Shown here piece by piece: positions 37,151 through 45,734 of a DNA stretch of 64,000 nucleotides (within the stretch, counting starts at the first letter, position 1; every line of letters starts with the position of its first letter). The translations under genes and the position numbers were made by a program. The notes under the pieces are model-generated. The model did not search any database. It was not told where the DNA came from and saw only the letters and a program-made list of their open reading frames with translations. Source of the stretch: Actinomyces provencensis (lineage in GTDB: Bacteria > Actinomycetota > Actinomycetes > Actinomycetales > Actinomycetaceae); NCBI RefSeq assembly GCF_900155435.1, contig NZ_LT700212.1:2215462-2279461 (forward strand), written 5' to 3'.

Positions 37151-37726
37151 ATGTCCCAGTCCGACCCCGAGATCCCCGGCATCGGTCACCTCGAGACCCT
37201 CCCCGCGCTGGACCACCTCGACCTGGTCGCACGGCCCGTGGCGGACGCGCTGAAGGCCCTGGCCGGTCACGACCCGGCCCTGGTCGACCTCGCGCGCGTG
37301 GTGCCCATCGACCCGTCCCTGGCCGACACCGAGGTCATGACCGAGACCTACGGCATGGACCTCGCACTCTCCTCCAACTGCATCCTCGTGGCGGGCAAGC
37401 GCGCCGGGGAGGAACGGGTCGCGGCCTGCGTGGTGCGCGCAACCACCAACGCCGACGTCAACCACGTCGTGAAGAAGACCCTCGACGTGCGCAAGGCCTC
37501 CTTCTGGCCGCAGGAGCACGCCGTGGAGGCCTCAGGCATGGAGTACGGCGGCATCACGCCGGTCGGCGTACCCGCCGAGTGGCGCCTCCTCATCGACGAG
37601 CGTGTCGCGGTGGGGTGGTCCTGCATCGGATCGGGCCTGCGGCGGTCCAAGCTCTTCGTCACCGGTGACCTCCTCGTGGCACTGCCCGGCGCGGAGGTGG
37701 TGGAGGGCCTGGCCGTCCCGGCCTGA
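37151..37726 (+). CDS. YbaK/EbsC-type aminoacyl-tRNA deacylase
   Basis: A 191-residue protein of the YbaK/ProRS-editing fold, which removes wrongly attached amino acids (often Cys or Ala) from tRNA-Pro or similar tRNAs. The characteristic region reads ASGMEYGGITPVGVPAEWRLLID, preceded by a Lys-rich segment VVKKTLDVRKASFW that holds the catalytic Lys. The C-terminal GSGLRRSKLFVTGDLL is also typical. Two ATGs lie near the start; 37151 has GGAGG nine bases before it. It is a single-gene unit that converges with the hydrolase gene. Specificity cannot be read from sequence. Confidence 0.88.
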   Translation: MSQSDPEIPGIGHLETLPALDHLDLVARPVADALKALAGHDPALVDLARVVPIDPSLADTEVMTETYGMDLALSSNCILVAGKRAGEERVAACVVRATTNADVNHVVKKTLDVRKASFWPQEHAVEASGMEYGGITPVGVPAEWRLLIDERVAVGWSCIGSGLRRSKLFVTGDLLVALPGAEVVEGLAVPA

Positions 37727-37884
37727 ACGACCGACATCCGCCACCCTGCAGTCAGCAGCCGACGTCAGACGGCCGGTGGCCGGCGGCAGGCAATCTGCGG
37801 ACCACACCCGCGCGACACCGTCGACGACTGCCTGTGACCTGCCGAAACTCCATCGCGTCGGACGCGGGGTAATGACCGGGACAC

Positions 37885-38655
37885 TCAGTGCTCCAGCGGC
37901 AGGAACTTCCTCACCCACTCCAGCGACAGGTCCGAGAGTGCCCGCGGGTTCTCCCCCGCACCGAAGCGTGCCCCCTGGACCACCTCCACACGTGAGCCGA
38001 CGGGCAGGCGCTGGAAGTTCTCCTGGGTCATCTCCACCAGACCGACCTGCTCGTCATCGGCGTCGTGGATGATGAGCACCGGTGTCTCCAGACCGTCGAG
38101 GACCTGATGGGTGTCGACCATGGAGAGGTCCACCAGCGTCTGCTTGGAGATGGTGAAGTTGCGGCGCGGGCCCGGGGAGTCGTCGGGGATGGTCGTGACG
38201 CCGTGCTCCTCCAACTCGTCGAGCTGGACCGGGGAGAAGATCGACTCCCAGTCGAAGGAGAGGGGACCGGTGACAGCTCCCGAGAGGATCATGGTCCGGG
38301 CTGCGCGCGGGCGCGCCAGGAGTGCGGTCACCGCCCCGAAGGAGTGACCGTGGACGGCCTGACGCGGGAACCCCTGGTCCACCAACCAACCGGATGCCGC
38401 CCGCAGGTCCTCCACCTGGTGTTCGGAGGTGACGATGTCGTCATCGGAGTCACCGTGCCCCGAGTAGTCGAACTCCAGGGTCGCGTAGCCTGCGGCGCGG
38501 TAGACCCGGGCCAAGCGGTCGAAGTGCTCCCCCGAGTGGCGGTTCGCCAGGAAGGAATGGGAGAAGAGCACGGCGGCATCCAGGGCGTCGACGGGGTTGA
38601 TGAAGGTCCCCGCGAGCGTCAGCCCGCGGGGGGTCTGGATCCGGACCTCACTCAC
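37885..38655 (-). CDS. Alpha/beta hydrolase
   Basis: A 256-residue soluble hydrolase. Nucleophile Ser is in GHSFGAV (near residue 120). The oxyanion-hole strand is VLFSHSFLAN and the YSGHGDSD loop follows strand 4. The acid lies in LIIHDADDEQV, and the catalytic His must be near the C-terminus, where QGARFGAGENP stands in place of the usual DH or GxxH motif. No clear His is seen there, so the enzyme may be altered or use a different residue. The substrate is unknown. There is no signal peptide. The gene converges with the YbaK-type gene and is divergent from the ASCH gene. Confidence 0.78.
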   Translation of the reverse strand: MSEVRIQTPRGLTLAGTFINPVDALDAAVLFSHSFLANRHSGEHFDRLARVYRAAGYATLEFDYSGHGDSDDDIVTSEHQVEDLRAASGWLVDQGFPRQAVHGHSFGAVTALLARPRAARTMILSGAVTGPLSFDWESIFSPVQLDELEEHGVTTIPDDSPGPRRNFTISKQTLVDLSMVDTHQVLDGLETPVLIIHDADDEQVGLVEMTQENFQRLPVGSRVEVVQGARFGAGENPRALSDLSLEWVRKFLPLEH

Positions 38656-38835
38656 GCATCCAACCTAGTGGCTGGGGGCCCACAACGGCAGGGGGAGTCC
38701 CGGTGTGTGCACGAAGGTGAACTGCCCGTGGGAGCCCCGCCATCCCCGTTCCGAGGACCCCGTGGACCCGTGCGGGGGAGGCGCGTGTCCGCAGTGCCGA
38801 CGGCCCGGGTGCCCACGGGAGGACCGGGCAGGGCA

Positions 38836-38893
38836 CCGCAGGAGGGAACGAGGGCGGGCCGCCGCAGGAGGGAACGAGGGCGGGCCGCCGCAG
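38836..38893. repeat. 26-bp tandem repeat, 2.2 copies
   Basis: Two exact 26-base units (38836-38861, 38862-38887), each beginning CCGCAGGAGGGAACGAGG, and a partial third lie in the divergent gap between the hydrolase and ASCH genes. Otherwise the 305-base gap holds no gene. Confidence 0.8.
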
Positions 38894-38960
38894 CACCCAC
38901 AGGAGCACCCGCGCACCGCGACCTCGGGACAGGCTGCGCGACCCGCGCCACAATGGGGTC

Positions 38961-39638
38961 ATGGACACCGACTCCCCCGCAGCGAACACGCCCGATGACT
39001 CCACCCCCCTTCCGGGCTCCTCGCCGGATGCGGGTGTGGACGCAGAACTCCACGAGGAGGAGATCGCCTACTCCGGCGGCGACGCAGTGGCACCCGACGA
39101 GCACGCCGTGGAGCTGTTCTGGCAGGAGGCGAGCAAGGCGACGGGCCTCACGCGCCTGGACGTGGTCATCGGATCGAACCCGGAGGCCCTCGTCCAACCA
39201 CCGGCCTGGCAGTTCGGCTGGACCGCGGACCAGGCGACCCACCTCCTCGACCTGGTCCTCTCCGGTGCCAAGACCGCCACCGCCGGCCCGCTCTCCGACT
39301 ACGAGGACGAGGGCGAACCCCTCCCCGAGGTCGGAGAACTCGGCATCGTCTGTGACGGCGCGGGCAACCCGCGCGCCCTGGTGCGCACCGACGCAGTGGC
39401 CGTCGTCCCCTTCGACGAGGTCGACGAACTCCACGCCGCGGCCGAGGGCGAGGGCGACCTCTCCCTCGACTTCTGGCGACGCGCGCACGTCCGGATGCTC
39501 CCCGGTCACGAGGGACGCGACATCGACGAGCCCTGGCCCGAGGACACACCCTGGCCAACTGACGACATGGTCCTGGAGCGGATCTCCTGCGTGCACCCCC
39601 GCCCGCGTCGGTCCTTCCGCGAGGTCCTGGGCGTCTGA
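38961..39638 (+). CDS. ASCH-domain protein
   Basis: A 225-residue protein with an acidic N-terminal extension (residues 1-55), then an ASCH fold (about 75-220). The G-x-K-T-x-T motif (LSGAKTATAGPL) and the strand pattern VRTDAVAVVPFDEVDEL followed by SLDFWRRAHVRM are typical of the ASCH/YqfB group, which has a PUA-like barrel and is thought to bind RNA or modified nucleosides. Some members are N4-acetylcytidine hydrolases, but no such specificity is shown here. A start near MDTDSPAAN at 38961 follows the divergent gap. Downstream is a small membrane-anchored protein. Confidence 0.82.
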   Translation: MDTDSPAANTPDDSTPLPGSSPDAGVDAELHEEEIAYSGGDAVAPDEHAVELFWQEASKATGLTRLDVVIGSNPEALVQPPAWQFGWTADQATHLLDLVLSGAKTATAGPLSDYEDEGEPLPEVGELGIVCDGAGNPRALVRTDAVAVVPFDEVDELHAAAEGEGDLSLDFWRRAHVRMLPGHEGRDIDEPWPEDTPWPTDDMVLERISCVHPRPRRSFREVLGV

Positions 39639-39777
39639 GTCCCGCGCGCAGGACGGGCACAGGAGGACCGGCCCACAGGGCGGGCAGCAGGGAAGGACAC
39701 CAGGACCGTCCCGCGGGACCGGGCGTCGGACACACGCGCCCGGTAGTCTGGGGCGGACGACTGGGAGGCATCACATC

Positions 39778-40089
39778 ATGGGCATGAAGACCGGCATCAT
39801 CCTGGGACTGGGCGTCGGCTACGTCCTGGGCACCCGCGCGGGCCGCGAGCGCTACGAGTCGATCCGCTCGGCAGCGACACGGATCCGCAGCACCCCCCTG
39901 GTGGCCCGACCCCTCGACTCCATCGGTGACCGCGTCTCCGACGCCGTGCGCGTCCAGGGCGAGAGGGTCACCGACCGTGTCGCCGACGTCGTCAAGGAAC
40001 GACTCTTCGGGGGTTCCCCCTCCCGTGGTGAGTACGTCGACGTCGAGGTCGAGGTCGAGGACCCCTGGGCCCACTCGGACACGCACTGA
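39778..40089 (+). CDS. YtxH-like small membrane protein
   Basis: A 103-residue protein with a single glycine-rich membrane segment at the N-terminus (TGIILGLGVGYVLGTRAGRE), then an amphipathic helix and an acidic tail (EYVDVEVEVEDPW). This matches the YtxH-type pattern (GYVLGTRAGRERYE), common in actinobacteria and sometimes linked to stress, with no known biochemical role. GGGAGG lies nine bases before ATG 39778; a second ATG at 39784 is also possible. Confidence 0.82.
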   Translation: MGMKTGIILGLGVGYVLGTRAGRERYESIRSAATRIRSTPLVARPLDSIGDRVSDAVRVQGERVTDRVADVVKERLFGGSPSRGEYVDVEVEVEDPWAHSDTH

Positions 40090-40244
40090 CCCCTCGGCAG
40101 TCCTCGGGCGGTCACAGATTCGTCACATGCGGGAGCGCCCTCGTACGCCCGGGCCGCACCGTGCCGCGAGGTTGCGGCCCCCCGAAACCGTTCCTTCGGG
40201 ACGGCTCGTGGACACCCCCGGGACCCGGTGCCACGGTGGGCACC

Positions 40245-41510
40245 GTGTCCGAGAACGACGTGCCCTCCTCCGCCCCACCCGGCCCCTCCCCCGACCCGGC
40301 GGGGGCCCGCTCCCCTTCTGCCGACCCGACGAGGGCGCGGTCCCACCCCGTGGGCGACCCGACGGGGTCGCCCGGCCAGTCCCCCGCCGACCCGCCGGTC
40401 GCACTCCCCGACCCCTCCCCCGCCCAGATCAAGAAGTGGCGACACCACCTGGCCGAGGAACGGATGGAGGCGGAGACCTACCGGCGGCTCGCGGACCGAC
40501 GCAGCGGCGAGGACCGCGCGGTCCTGCTCGCCCTGGCGGACGCCGAGGGCCGGCACGAGGCCCACTGGCTCAAGCTCCTGGGTCCCCACTCCGAGCCCGC
40601 CCCACGCCCCTCGATCTCCGCACGCATCCATGCCCGTCTGGCGAGCGTCTTCGGCACCGTCTTCGTCCTGGCCATGGCGCAGCGCGCCGAGCAGCGCACG
40701 ACCTACGACCACGACTCCGACGCCACCGCGCAGATGGCCGCCGACGAGCACATCCACGGCGAGGTCATCCGCGGCCTCACCGCACGCTCCCGTCAGGCAC
40801 TGGCCGGGTCCTTCCGCGCCGCGGTCTTCGGCGCCAACGACGGTCTCGTCTCCAACCTCGCGTTGATCCTCGGTGTCGCGGCCACCGGCATGACCCCCCA
40901 CCTGGTGCTGGCCACCGGCGTCGCGGGACTCCTGGCGGGCGCGCTGTCGATGGCTGCGGGTGAGTGGGTGAGCATCTCCAGCCAACGCGAACTCCTGGAC
41001 GCCTCCGTGCCGGACCCCCAGGCACACCGCTCCGTCCCCGCGTTGGACGTGGACGCCAATGAGCTCGCCCTGGTCTTCCGGGCCCGCGGCGAGGACGAGG
41101 CCGAGGCCCGGGCCCATGCCACCGCGGTCTTCGGCCAGATCAGACAACCCCGTACCGAGCAGTCCGGGTCGATCGCGGTGCGGGCCGCCCTGGGCGACAC
41201 GGAGTCCGCCACGCACGGGGCCGGGCAGGAGATCGGCACACCGCTGCGCGCAGGCCTGAGCTCCTTCTGCTTCTTCGCCGTGGGCGCCGCGATCCCCCTG
41301 ATCCCCTACGTGCTGGGACTCACCGGATACGTCGCCATCGCGGTGGCGGCCGTCATCGTCGGCCTCGCCCTGCTCGCCACCGGAGGGGTCGTGGGAGTCC
41401 TGTCGGGACAGTCACCCTGGCCACGTGCCCTGCGCCAACTGGTGATCGGCTACGGCGCGGCCTCGATCACCTATGCCCTGGGGCTGCTCTTCGACGCCAC
41501 CCTGGGCTGA
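40245..41510 (+). CDS. VIT1/CCC1-type metal transporter with N-terminal ferritin-like domain
   Basis: A protein of about 421 residues. A Pro/Ser/Asp-rich N-terminus is followed by a ferritin-like helical pair (residues about 65-120: AEERMEAETYRRLADRR, then LADAEGRHEAHW) with metal-binding Glu and His. A VIT1/CCC1 membrane domain with five segments follows. Its motifs are AAVFGANDGLVSN and AGALSMAAGEWVSISSQREL. Members of this class move Fe2+ or Mn2+ out of the cytoplasm. Start GTG 40245 (VSENDVPSS) is chosen because the longer frame to 40161 lacks a ribosome-binding site; GTG 40236 is also possible. Confidence 0.88.
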   Translation: MSENDVPSSAPPGPSPDPAGARSPSADPTRARSHPVGDPTGSPGQSPADPPVALPDPSPAQIKKWRHHLAEERMEAETYRRLADRRSGEDRAVLLALADAEGRHEAHWLKLLGPHSEPAPRPSISARIHARLASVFGTVFVLAMAQRAEQRTTYDHDSDATAQMAADEHIHGEVIRGLTARSRQALAGSFRAAVFGANDGLVSNLALILGVAATGMTPHLVLATGVAGLLAGALSMAAGEWVSISSQRELLDASVPDPQAHRSVPALDVDANELALVFRARGEDEAEARAHATAVFGQIRQPRTEQSGSIAVRAALGDTESATHGAGQEIGTPLRAGLSSFCFFAVGAAIPLIPYVLGLTGYVAIAVAAVIVGLALLATGGVVGVLSGQSPWPRALRQLVIGYGAASITYALGLLFDATLG

Positions 41511-41604
41511 GCAGGGCCCCGCCGCCCGCGCCCGCCACGCAGTGGGCGAAGCCACGCCGGGCACCGGGGAGCCGGGATGCGGCTGCGGCCGCCCCTCGCG
41601 GACA

Positions 41605-42474
41605 ATGTCCCCCGTGCTGGAACCCCTCAACACCGCTCTCCCGGACCTCTTCCGCGTCATCGACCTCATCGGCGTGCTCCTCAACGGCGTCCTCGGGGGG
41701 AGGCTGGCACGCACCAAGCACTTCGACGCGGTGGGTTTCTCGGTGCTCGCCGTCATCTCGGCGCTGGGCGGGGGGATGGTGCGCGACGTCCTCCTGCAGG
41801 TGGGACCGCCGGTGGCACTCACCGATCCCTGGTACCTCGCCACCGCCCTGGTGGGTGCGGGGATCGCGATGCTCTGGAAGCTGGACTCCAGACCCTGGCG
41901 CATCGCCCTCGTCATCGCCGACGGCACGGTGCTGGGCTGCTGGGCGGCAACAGGGGCCCTCAAGACGCTCTCCGCAGGTTTCGGCATCATGCCGGCGCTG
42001 CTGCTGGGCATCATGACGGCGGTCGGGGGCGGCATGATCAGGGACGTGGCCGCCGGGAACGTCCCCCAGGTGTTCGGTGGCAACAACCTCTACGCCACAC
42101 CCGCCCTGGTCTCCGCGGCCGTCATGGTCACCTTCTCCCAGGCGGGCCTCGACATGGTCGGCATGCTGGCCGCCACGGTCGTGGGATCCGGTTTCACCGT
42201 GGTCGCCCACCGTCGCCGCTGGCAGCTCCCGCAGAACCCCGAGTGGACGCTCTCGCTCACCTCCTCCCAGGTGCGCCAGCTCCTCGCCGATCACGGGACG
42301 GGGTGGACCGTCCGTCGCCGCGACGTCACCCCGCGTGGCGGGCGAGCGGACAGGCGCGGCGCGAGGGGCGCAGGACACGGGAGGGACGCGGACGAGGGCG
42401 GCCCCGGCGGAGCCGGACGGGTCACCAATCCTCCCCAGGACCCCGGGCCCTTCGGGGGTCACGGACGGCCCTGA
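41605..42474 (+). CDS. TRIC/UPF0126-type membrane protein
   Basis: A 289-residue protein with about seven membrane segments. It contains two internally similar halves with the signature GGGMVRDVLL (near residue 55) and GGGMIRDVAAGN (near 135), the glycine-rich pore motifs of trimeric intracellular cation channels (UPF0126/YicG family). A cytoplasmic basic/Gly-rich C-terminus of about 60 residues is extra. ATG 41605 follows a GACAAT that could be a -10 element; GTG 41614 would then be a leaderless start. Substrate ion is probably K+ by homology. It starts about 95 bases after the VIT1-type gene and may be co-transcribed. Confidence 0.88.
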   Translation: MSPVLEPLNTALPDLFRVIDLIGVLLNGVLGGRLARTKHFDAVGFSVLAVISALGGGMVRDVLLQVGPPVALTDPWYLATALVGAGIAMLWKLDSRPWRIALVIADGTVLGCWAATGALKTLSAGFGIMPALLLGIMTAVGGGMIRDVAAGNVPQVFGGNNLYATPALVSAAVMVTFSQAGLDMVGMLAATVVGSGFTVVAHRRRWQLPQNPEWTLSLTSSQVRQLLADHGTGWTVRRRDVTPRGGRADRRGARGAGHGRDADEGGPGGAGRVTNPPQDPGPFGGHGRP

Positions 42475-42842
42475 GGACAGTCGTTCACGAATTGCAACAA
42501 TTCACACACGCCTGCCCGGACCCGACCTCCCGGAGGCTCGGGACCAAGGTCCCAACCGCCTCCCACCTGCGCTCCTGCCCCCGAAGGTCCGGACCGTGAC
42601 GCAGCCCGACCCGACCCCGACCCGGCCCGCCGGTGCCCGAGGGGCGAGATACCGCTTCCACCCACAGCGTCCACCATGCCTACCCTCGCACCAGTACCGG
42701 GAACACCTCCAGGCGGGGAGGGCCCGGGGATGACCGATGACGGCCACGGCGGGGGCCGCGAGCCTCGGTCGTGGTGCGGAGTCGAACGATGTCGGCAGAT
42801 CACTGCCCATCTCCCCTCCGAACCTCCCTGGAGGTCCCGCCG
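42475..42842. other. Promoter region of the polysaccharide cluster, with palindrome
   Basis: No gene is supported in these 368 bases. The notable element is GAATTGCAACAATTC (42489-42503), a 6-bp perfect inverted repeat with a 3-base centre that is AT-rich against the local background. It may be an operator for the glucan cluster downstream. GGAGG at 42830-42834 serves ATG 42843. Confidence 0.6.
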
Positions 42843-44996
42843 ATGAACACCCCACCCGACTCTCCTTCCCCCCTGCCCCCACCCGAGCGCGGGAGCACCC
42901 TCGAGGACTTCGAGAAGCTCCTGGCCACGACCGCACGCCAGACCCCGGGCCCGGGCACCGGAACCTTTGCCCACGACCATCCCGGTGACGCCCTCGCCGC
43001 CGTCGTGGACGGGGGCGACCTCACCGGACGCCACGAGGAGACGACACGCACCCGGGGCCCCTCGCCCTCGCTCATGGCGCTCGTGCTGCTGGCCACGATG
43101 GGCGTGATCGCATATGCGGCCTTCCTGCTCAACCCCGCCCACCGGGGGGACATGCTCCCCTACCTCCTCATCGTCGTGGCCGAGGCGGTCGTGATCCTCA
43201 ACGCCCTGCTGGCGATGTGGACCATCCTGTCCTCCGGCTACGACCCGCACGACAGCTCCTTCCACCACGCCTCGAACCACCTCTTCGACCCCGAGGAGAT
43301 CGTGCGGGAGGGCATCCAGGACCGGCCGGAGCTCTGGCCGATGCACCTGGGTGGGCGCCCCGTCACCGTCGAGGTCTTCATCACGACCTACGGCGAACCG
43401 GTGGACGTCCTGAGGCGCACGGTCGTGGCCGCCCTGGCCATGAAGGGCGCCCACCGCACGTGGATCCTGGACGACGGCCGCAGCGACGAGGTGGCGGCAC
43501 TCGCCCGGGAACTGGGCGCCCGGTACGTGCGCCGCCCCACCTCGAACGGCGCCAAGGCCGGCAATGTCAACTACGCCCTGACCCTGGCCAAGGGGCCACT
43601 GTTCGCCATCCTCGACGCGGACTTCGTCCCACGACCCGACATGCTCACCGAGATGGTCCCCTTCTTCGCGGACCGCACGGTGGCCTTCGTCCAGGGCCCC
43701 CAGGTCTACGGCAACATGGACAACGTCATCTCCCGCGGTGCGGGCTACATGCAGACCGTCTTCTACCGGTTCATCCAGACCGGTCGCAACCAGTTCAACG
43801 CCGCGTTCTGCGTCGGGACGAACGTCATCTTCCGCCGGGAGGCCGTCACCGAGATCGGGGGGATGTACACGGGTTCGAAGTCCGAGGACGTGTGGACCTC
43901 GATCCTGCTCCACGAGCGCGGGTGGCGGTCGATCTACATCGCGCGGACGGTGGCCGTGGGCGACACCCCGGACACGATCGAGTCCTACCTCAAGCAGCAG
44001 ACGCGCTGGGCGACGGGCGGGTTCGAACTCCTCTTCACGCACTTCCCGTGGAGCCCCCGGCGCCGTCTCACCGTCGACCAGCGCATCCAGTACGGGGTGA
44101 CCTCCACCTTCTACTTCACCGGGATCATGCCCCTGGTGCTCCTCGTCGTCCCCCCGATGCAGATCTTCCTGGACCTGGCCCCGATCGCGGCCTCCACCTC
44201 GGTGACGACCTGGGTCATCTTCTACCTGGGCTTCTACGGGACCCAGGTGCTCGTCGCCTTCTTCTCGATGGGCTCGTTCCGCTGGGAGGTCCTCCTGCTC
44301 TCCATCGTGACCTTCCCCGCCTATGTCAAGGCCCTGTGGAGTGCTCTGACAGCGCGGGACCAGGCCTGGCAGGCGACGGGGTCGAGACGACGGGCGACCT
44401 CGCCCTTCGCCCACATCCTGCCCCAGATCATCACCGCCGCATTCCTGCTCCTCACCAGCCTGGTGGGGGCCTGGAAGCTCAGCCACACCACGGACGGGGC
44501 ACTCGCCCTCGTCTGGAACGGGGTCAACACCCTGATCTTCCTCGGCTTCCTGTTCCAGGCGTCCGTCGAGGCACGTCGCATGCGTCGCGCGCGCCGCGAG
44601 GCAGCGACCGCACCGGCGCCGACCCCAAGGGCCAGCGCGGACCTGTCCGACACCGAGGGGCAGGTGGTCGGACAGGACCTCCTGCCCGCTCAGGGTCACG
44701 GCACCTCCCGACCGCCCGTCCCGGTGGCGGCGACCCCGTGGGTGGACTCCCGGTCCGCCACCCGGGCCGAGTCCCCGACCGACTCCCCGGTTGCCACCCC
44801 ACCCGTCCCCGCGGTCGACTCACCGTCCGGTCCGCGGGACCCGGACCACCGGGCCGCCCGGAGCACCTTCCCCTCCCCGGTCGCCCGGGTCCTCCCGGAC
44901 CCGACTCCCGGACCCGGCAGGGGAGCCCCCGCTGCCCTCCCCCCGACCTTCCCCAGTCGGCGCCGACGCGCCCTCGACGATCGGAACACACCATGA
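42843..44996 (+). CDS. Processive glycosyltransferase GT2 (cellulose/curdlan-synthase-like)
   Basis: A 717-residue membrane glycosyltransferase. Two membrane segments (about 77-98 and 105-128) precede the cytoplasmic GT2 domain with the processive D,D,D,QxxRW set: DDG (210-212), DAD (258-260), SED (347-349) and QQTRW (385-389). More membrane segments follow between about 425 and 600. The C-terminal 130 residues are Pro/Thr/Ser-rich and disordered. No PilZ domain is seen, unlike bacterial BcsA. Neighbouring GH81 suggests the product is a beta-1,3-glucan rather than cellulose. The start overlaps nothing, and GGAGG lies eight bases before. The next gene overlaps by four bases (ATGA at 44993-44996). 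Confidence 0.93.
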   Translation: MNTPPDSPSPLPPPERGSTLEDFEKLLATTARQTPGPGTGTFAHDHPGDALAAVVDGGDLTGRHEETTRTRGPSPSLMALVLLATMGVIAYAAFLLNPAHRGDMLPYLLIVVAEAVVILNALLAMWTILSSGYDPHDSSFHHASNHLFDPEEIVREGIQDRPELWPMHLGGRPVTVEVFITTYGEPVDVLRRTVVAALAMKGAHRTWILDDGRSDEVAALARELGARYVRRPTSNGAKAGNVNYALTLAKGPLFAILDADFVPRPDMLTEMVPFFADRTVAFVQGPQVYGNMDNVISRGAGYMQTVFYRFIQTGRNQFNAAFCVGTNVIFRREAVTEIGGMYTGSKSEDVWTSILLHERGWRSIYIARTVAVGDTPDTIESYLKQQTRWATGGFELLFTHFPWSPRRRLTVDQRIQYGVTSTFYFTGIMPLVLLVVPPMQIFLDLAPIAASTSVTTWVIFYLGFYGTQVLVAFFSMGSFRWEVLLLSIVTFPAYVKALWSALTARDQAWQATGSRRRATSPFAHILPQIITAAFLLLTSLVGAWKLSHTTDGALALVWNGVNTLIFLGFLFQASVEARRMRRARREAATAPAPTPRASADLSDTEGQVVGQDLLPAQGHGTSRPPVPVAATPWVDSRSATRAESPTDSPVATPPVPAVDSPSGPRDPDHRAARSTFPSPVARVLPDPTPGPGRGAPAALPPTFPSRRRRALDDRNTP

Positions 44997-45724
44997 CCTG
45001 GACAATCCGCCTCAGGCTCCTCACCGGACTCGTGCTCACCGTGGCGATGGTCCTCGGGCTCACCCTCATGCTCAACCGCCGGACCAGCCAGGCGACCTCC
45101 ACCAATGCGGTGATCTCCGTGGGCACCTACGACATCGGCAGCGAGTACGGCGGCACGGTCCGTGATCTCCACGTCAAGGAGGGCCAGGTGGTGGAGGCGG
45201 GCGATCCCGTTGCCACGATCCACTCCGGCCTGCTCCAGCACGACCTGACCACGGGCGAGGTGAGCGCCGCGACCTTCCCCGGCCAGGTGACACCCGAGGG
45301 GGAACTCACCCTGGTCGCGACCGAGCCCGGGACCGTCACCGAGGTCGGCACACGCGTGGACAGTTTCCTGCGCGCGGGATCCGTGGTGACCACGATCAAC
45401 GTCGCCGGCTCCCAGTACGTCGAGGCCGAGATGGAACTGGAGGCCCGCGACTACGCCCGTCTCATCGTCGGCGCCCCGGCGACCATCACCCTCCCGGACC
45501 GCACCGAGTTCGCCGGCATGGTCGACGCCGTCTCCGTGACCTCCGAGAACGGGTGGGCCACGGCCACCGTGCGCATCGCCAGTGAGGAACTGGCCGCCAC
45601 GACGAGCTCCACGCTCACTGCTCCGGGCACTCCCGTCACGGCTTCGGTGCACCTGCAGGACAACGGTGCGGTCTCCGAGGCCCTCACGACGCTGGACCTC
45701 TTCCTCCAGCGTCTGGGATCATGA
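44993..45724 (+). CDS. HlyD/biotinyl-lipoyl-like adaptor protein of the glucan cluster
   Basis: A 243-residue protein with one N-terminal membrane anchor (about 7-27) and an extracytoplasmic domain. The domain shows the barrel-sandwich pattern GTVRDLHVKEGQVVEAGDPVATI (written in part) twice, the second at ATEPGTVTEVGTRVDSFLRAGS. These are the two half-motifs of lipoyl/HlyD adaptor domains. In Gram-positive glucan or EPS clusters such proteins probably guide polymer out of the synthase or link it to the wall; the exact role is not known. Its start overlaps the GT2 stop and its own stop lies ten bases before the GH81 start, so the three genes form an operon. Confidence 0.75.
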   Translation: MTWTIRLRLLTGLVLTVAMVLGLTLMLNRRTSQATSTNAVISVGTYDIGSEYGGTVRDLHVKEGQVVEAGDPVATIHSGLLQHDLTTGEVSAATFPGQVTPEGELTLVATEPGTVTEVGTRVDSFLRAGSVVTTINVAGSQYVEAEMELEARDYARLIVGAPATITLPDRTEFAGMVDAVSVTSENGWATATVRIASEELAATTSSTLTAPGTPVTASVHLQDNGAVSEALTTLDLFLQRLGS

Positions 45725-45734
45725 GGGGATGGCC

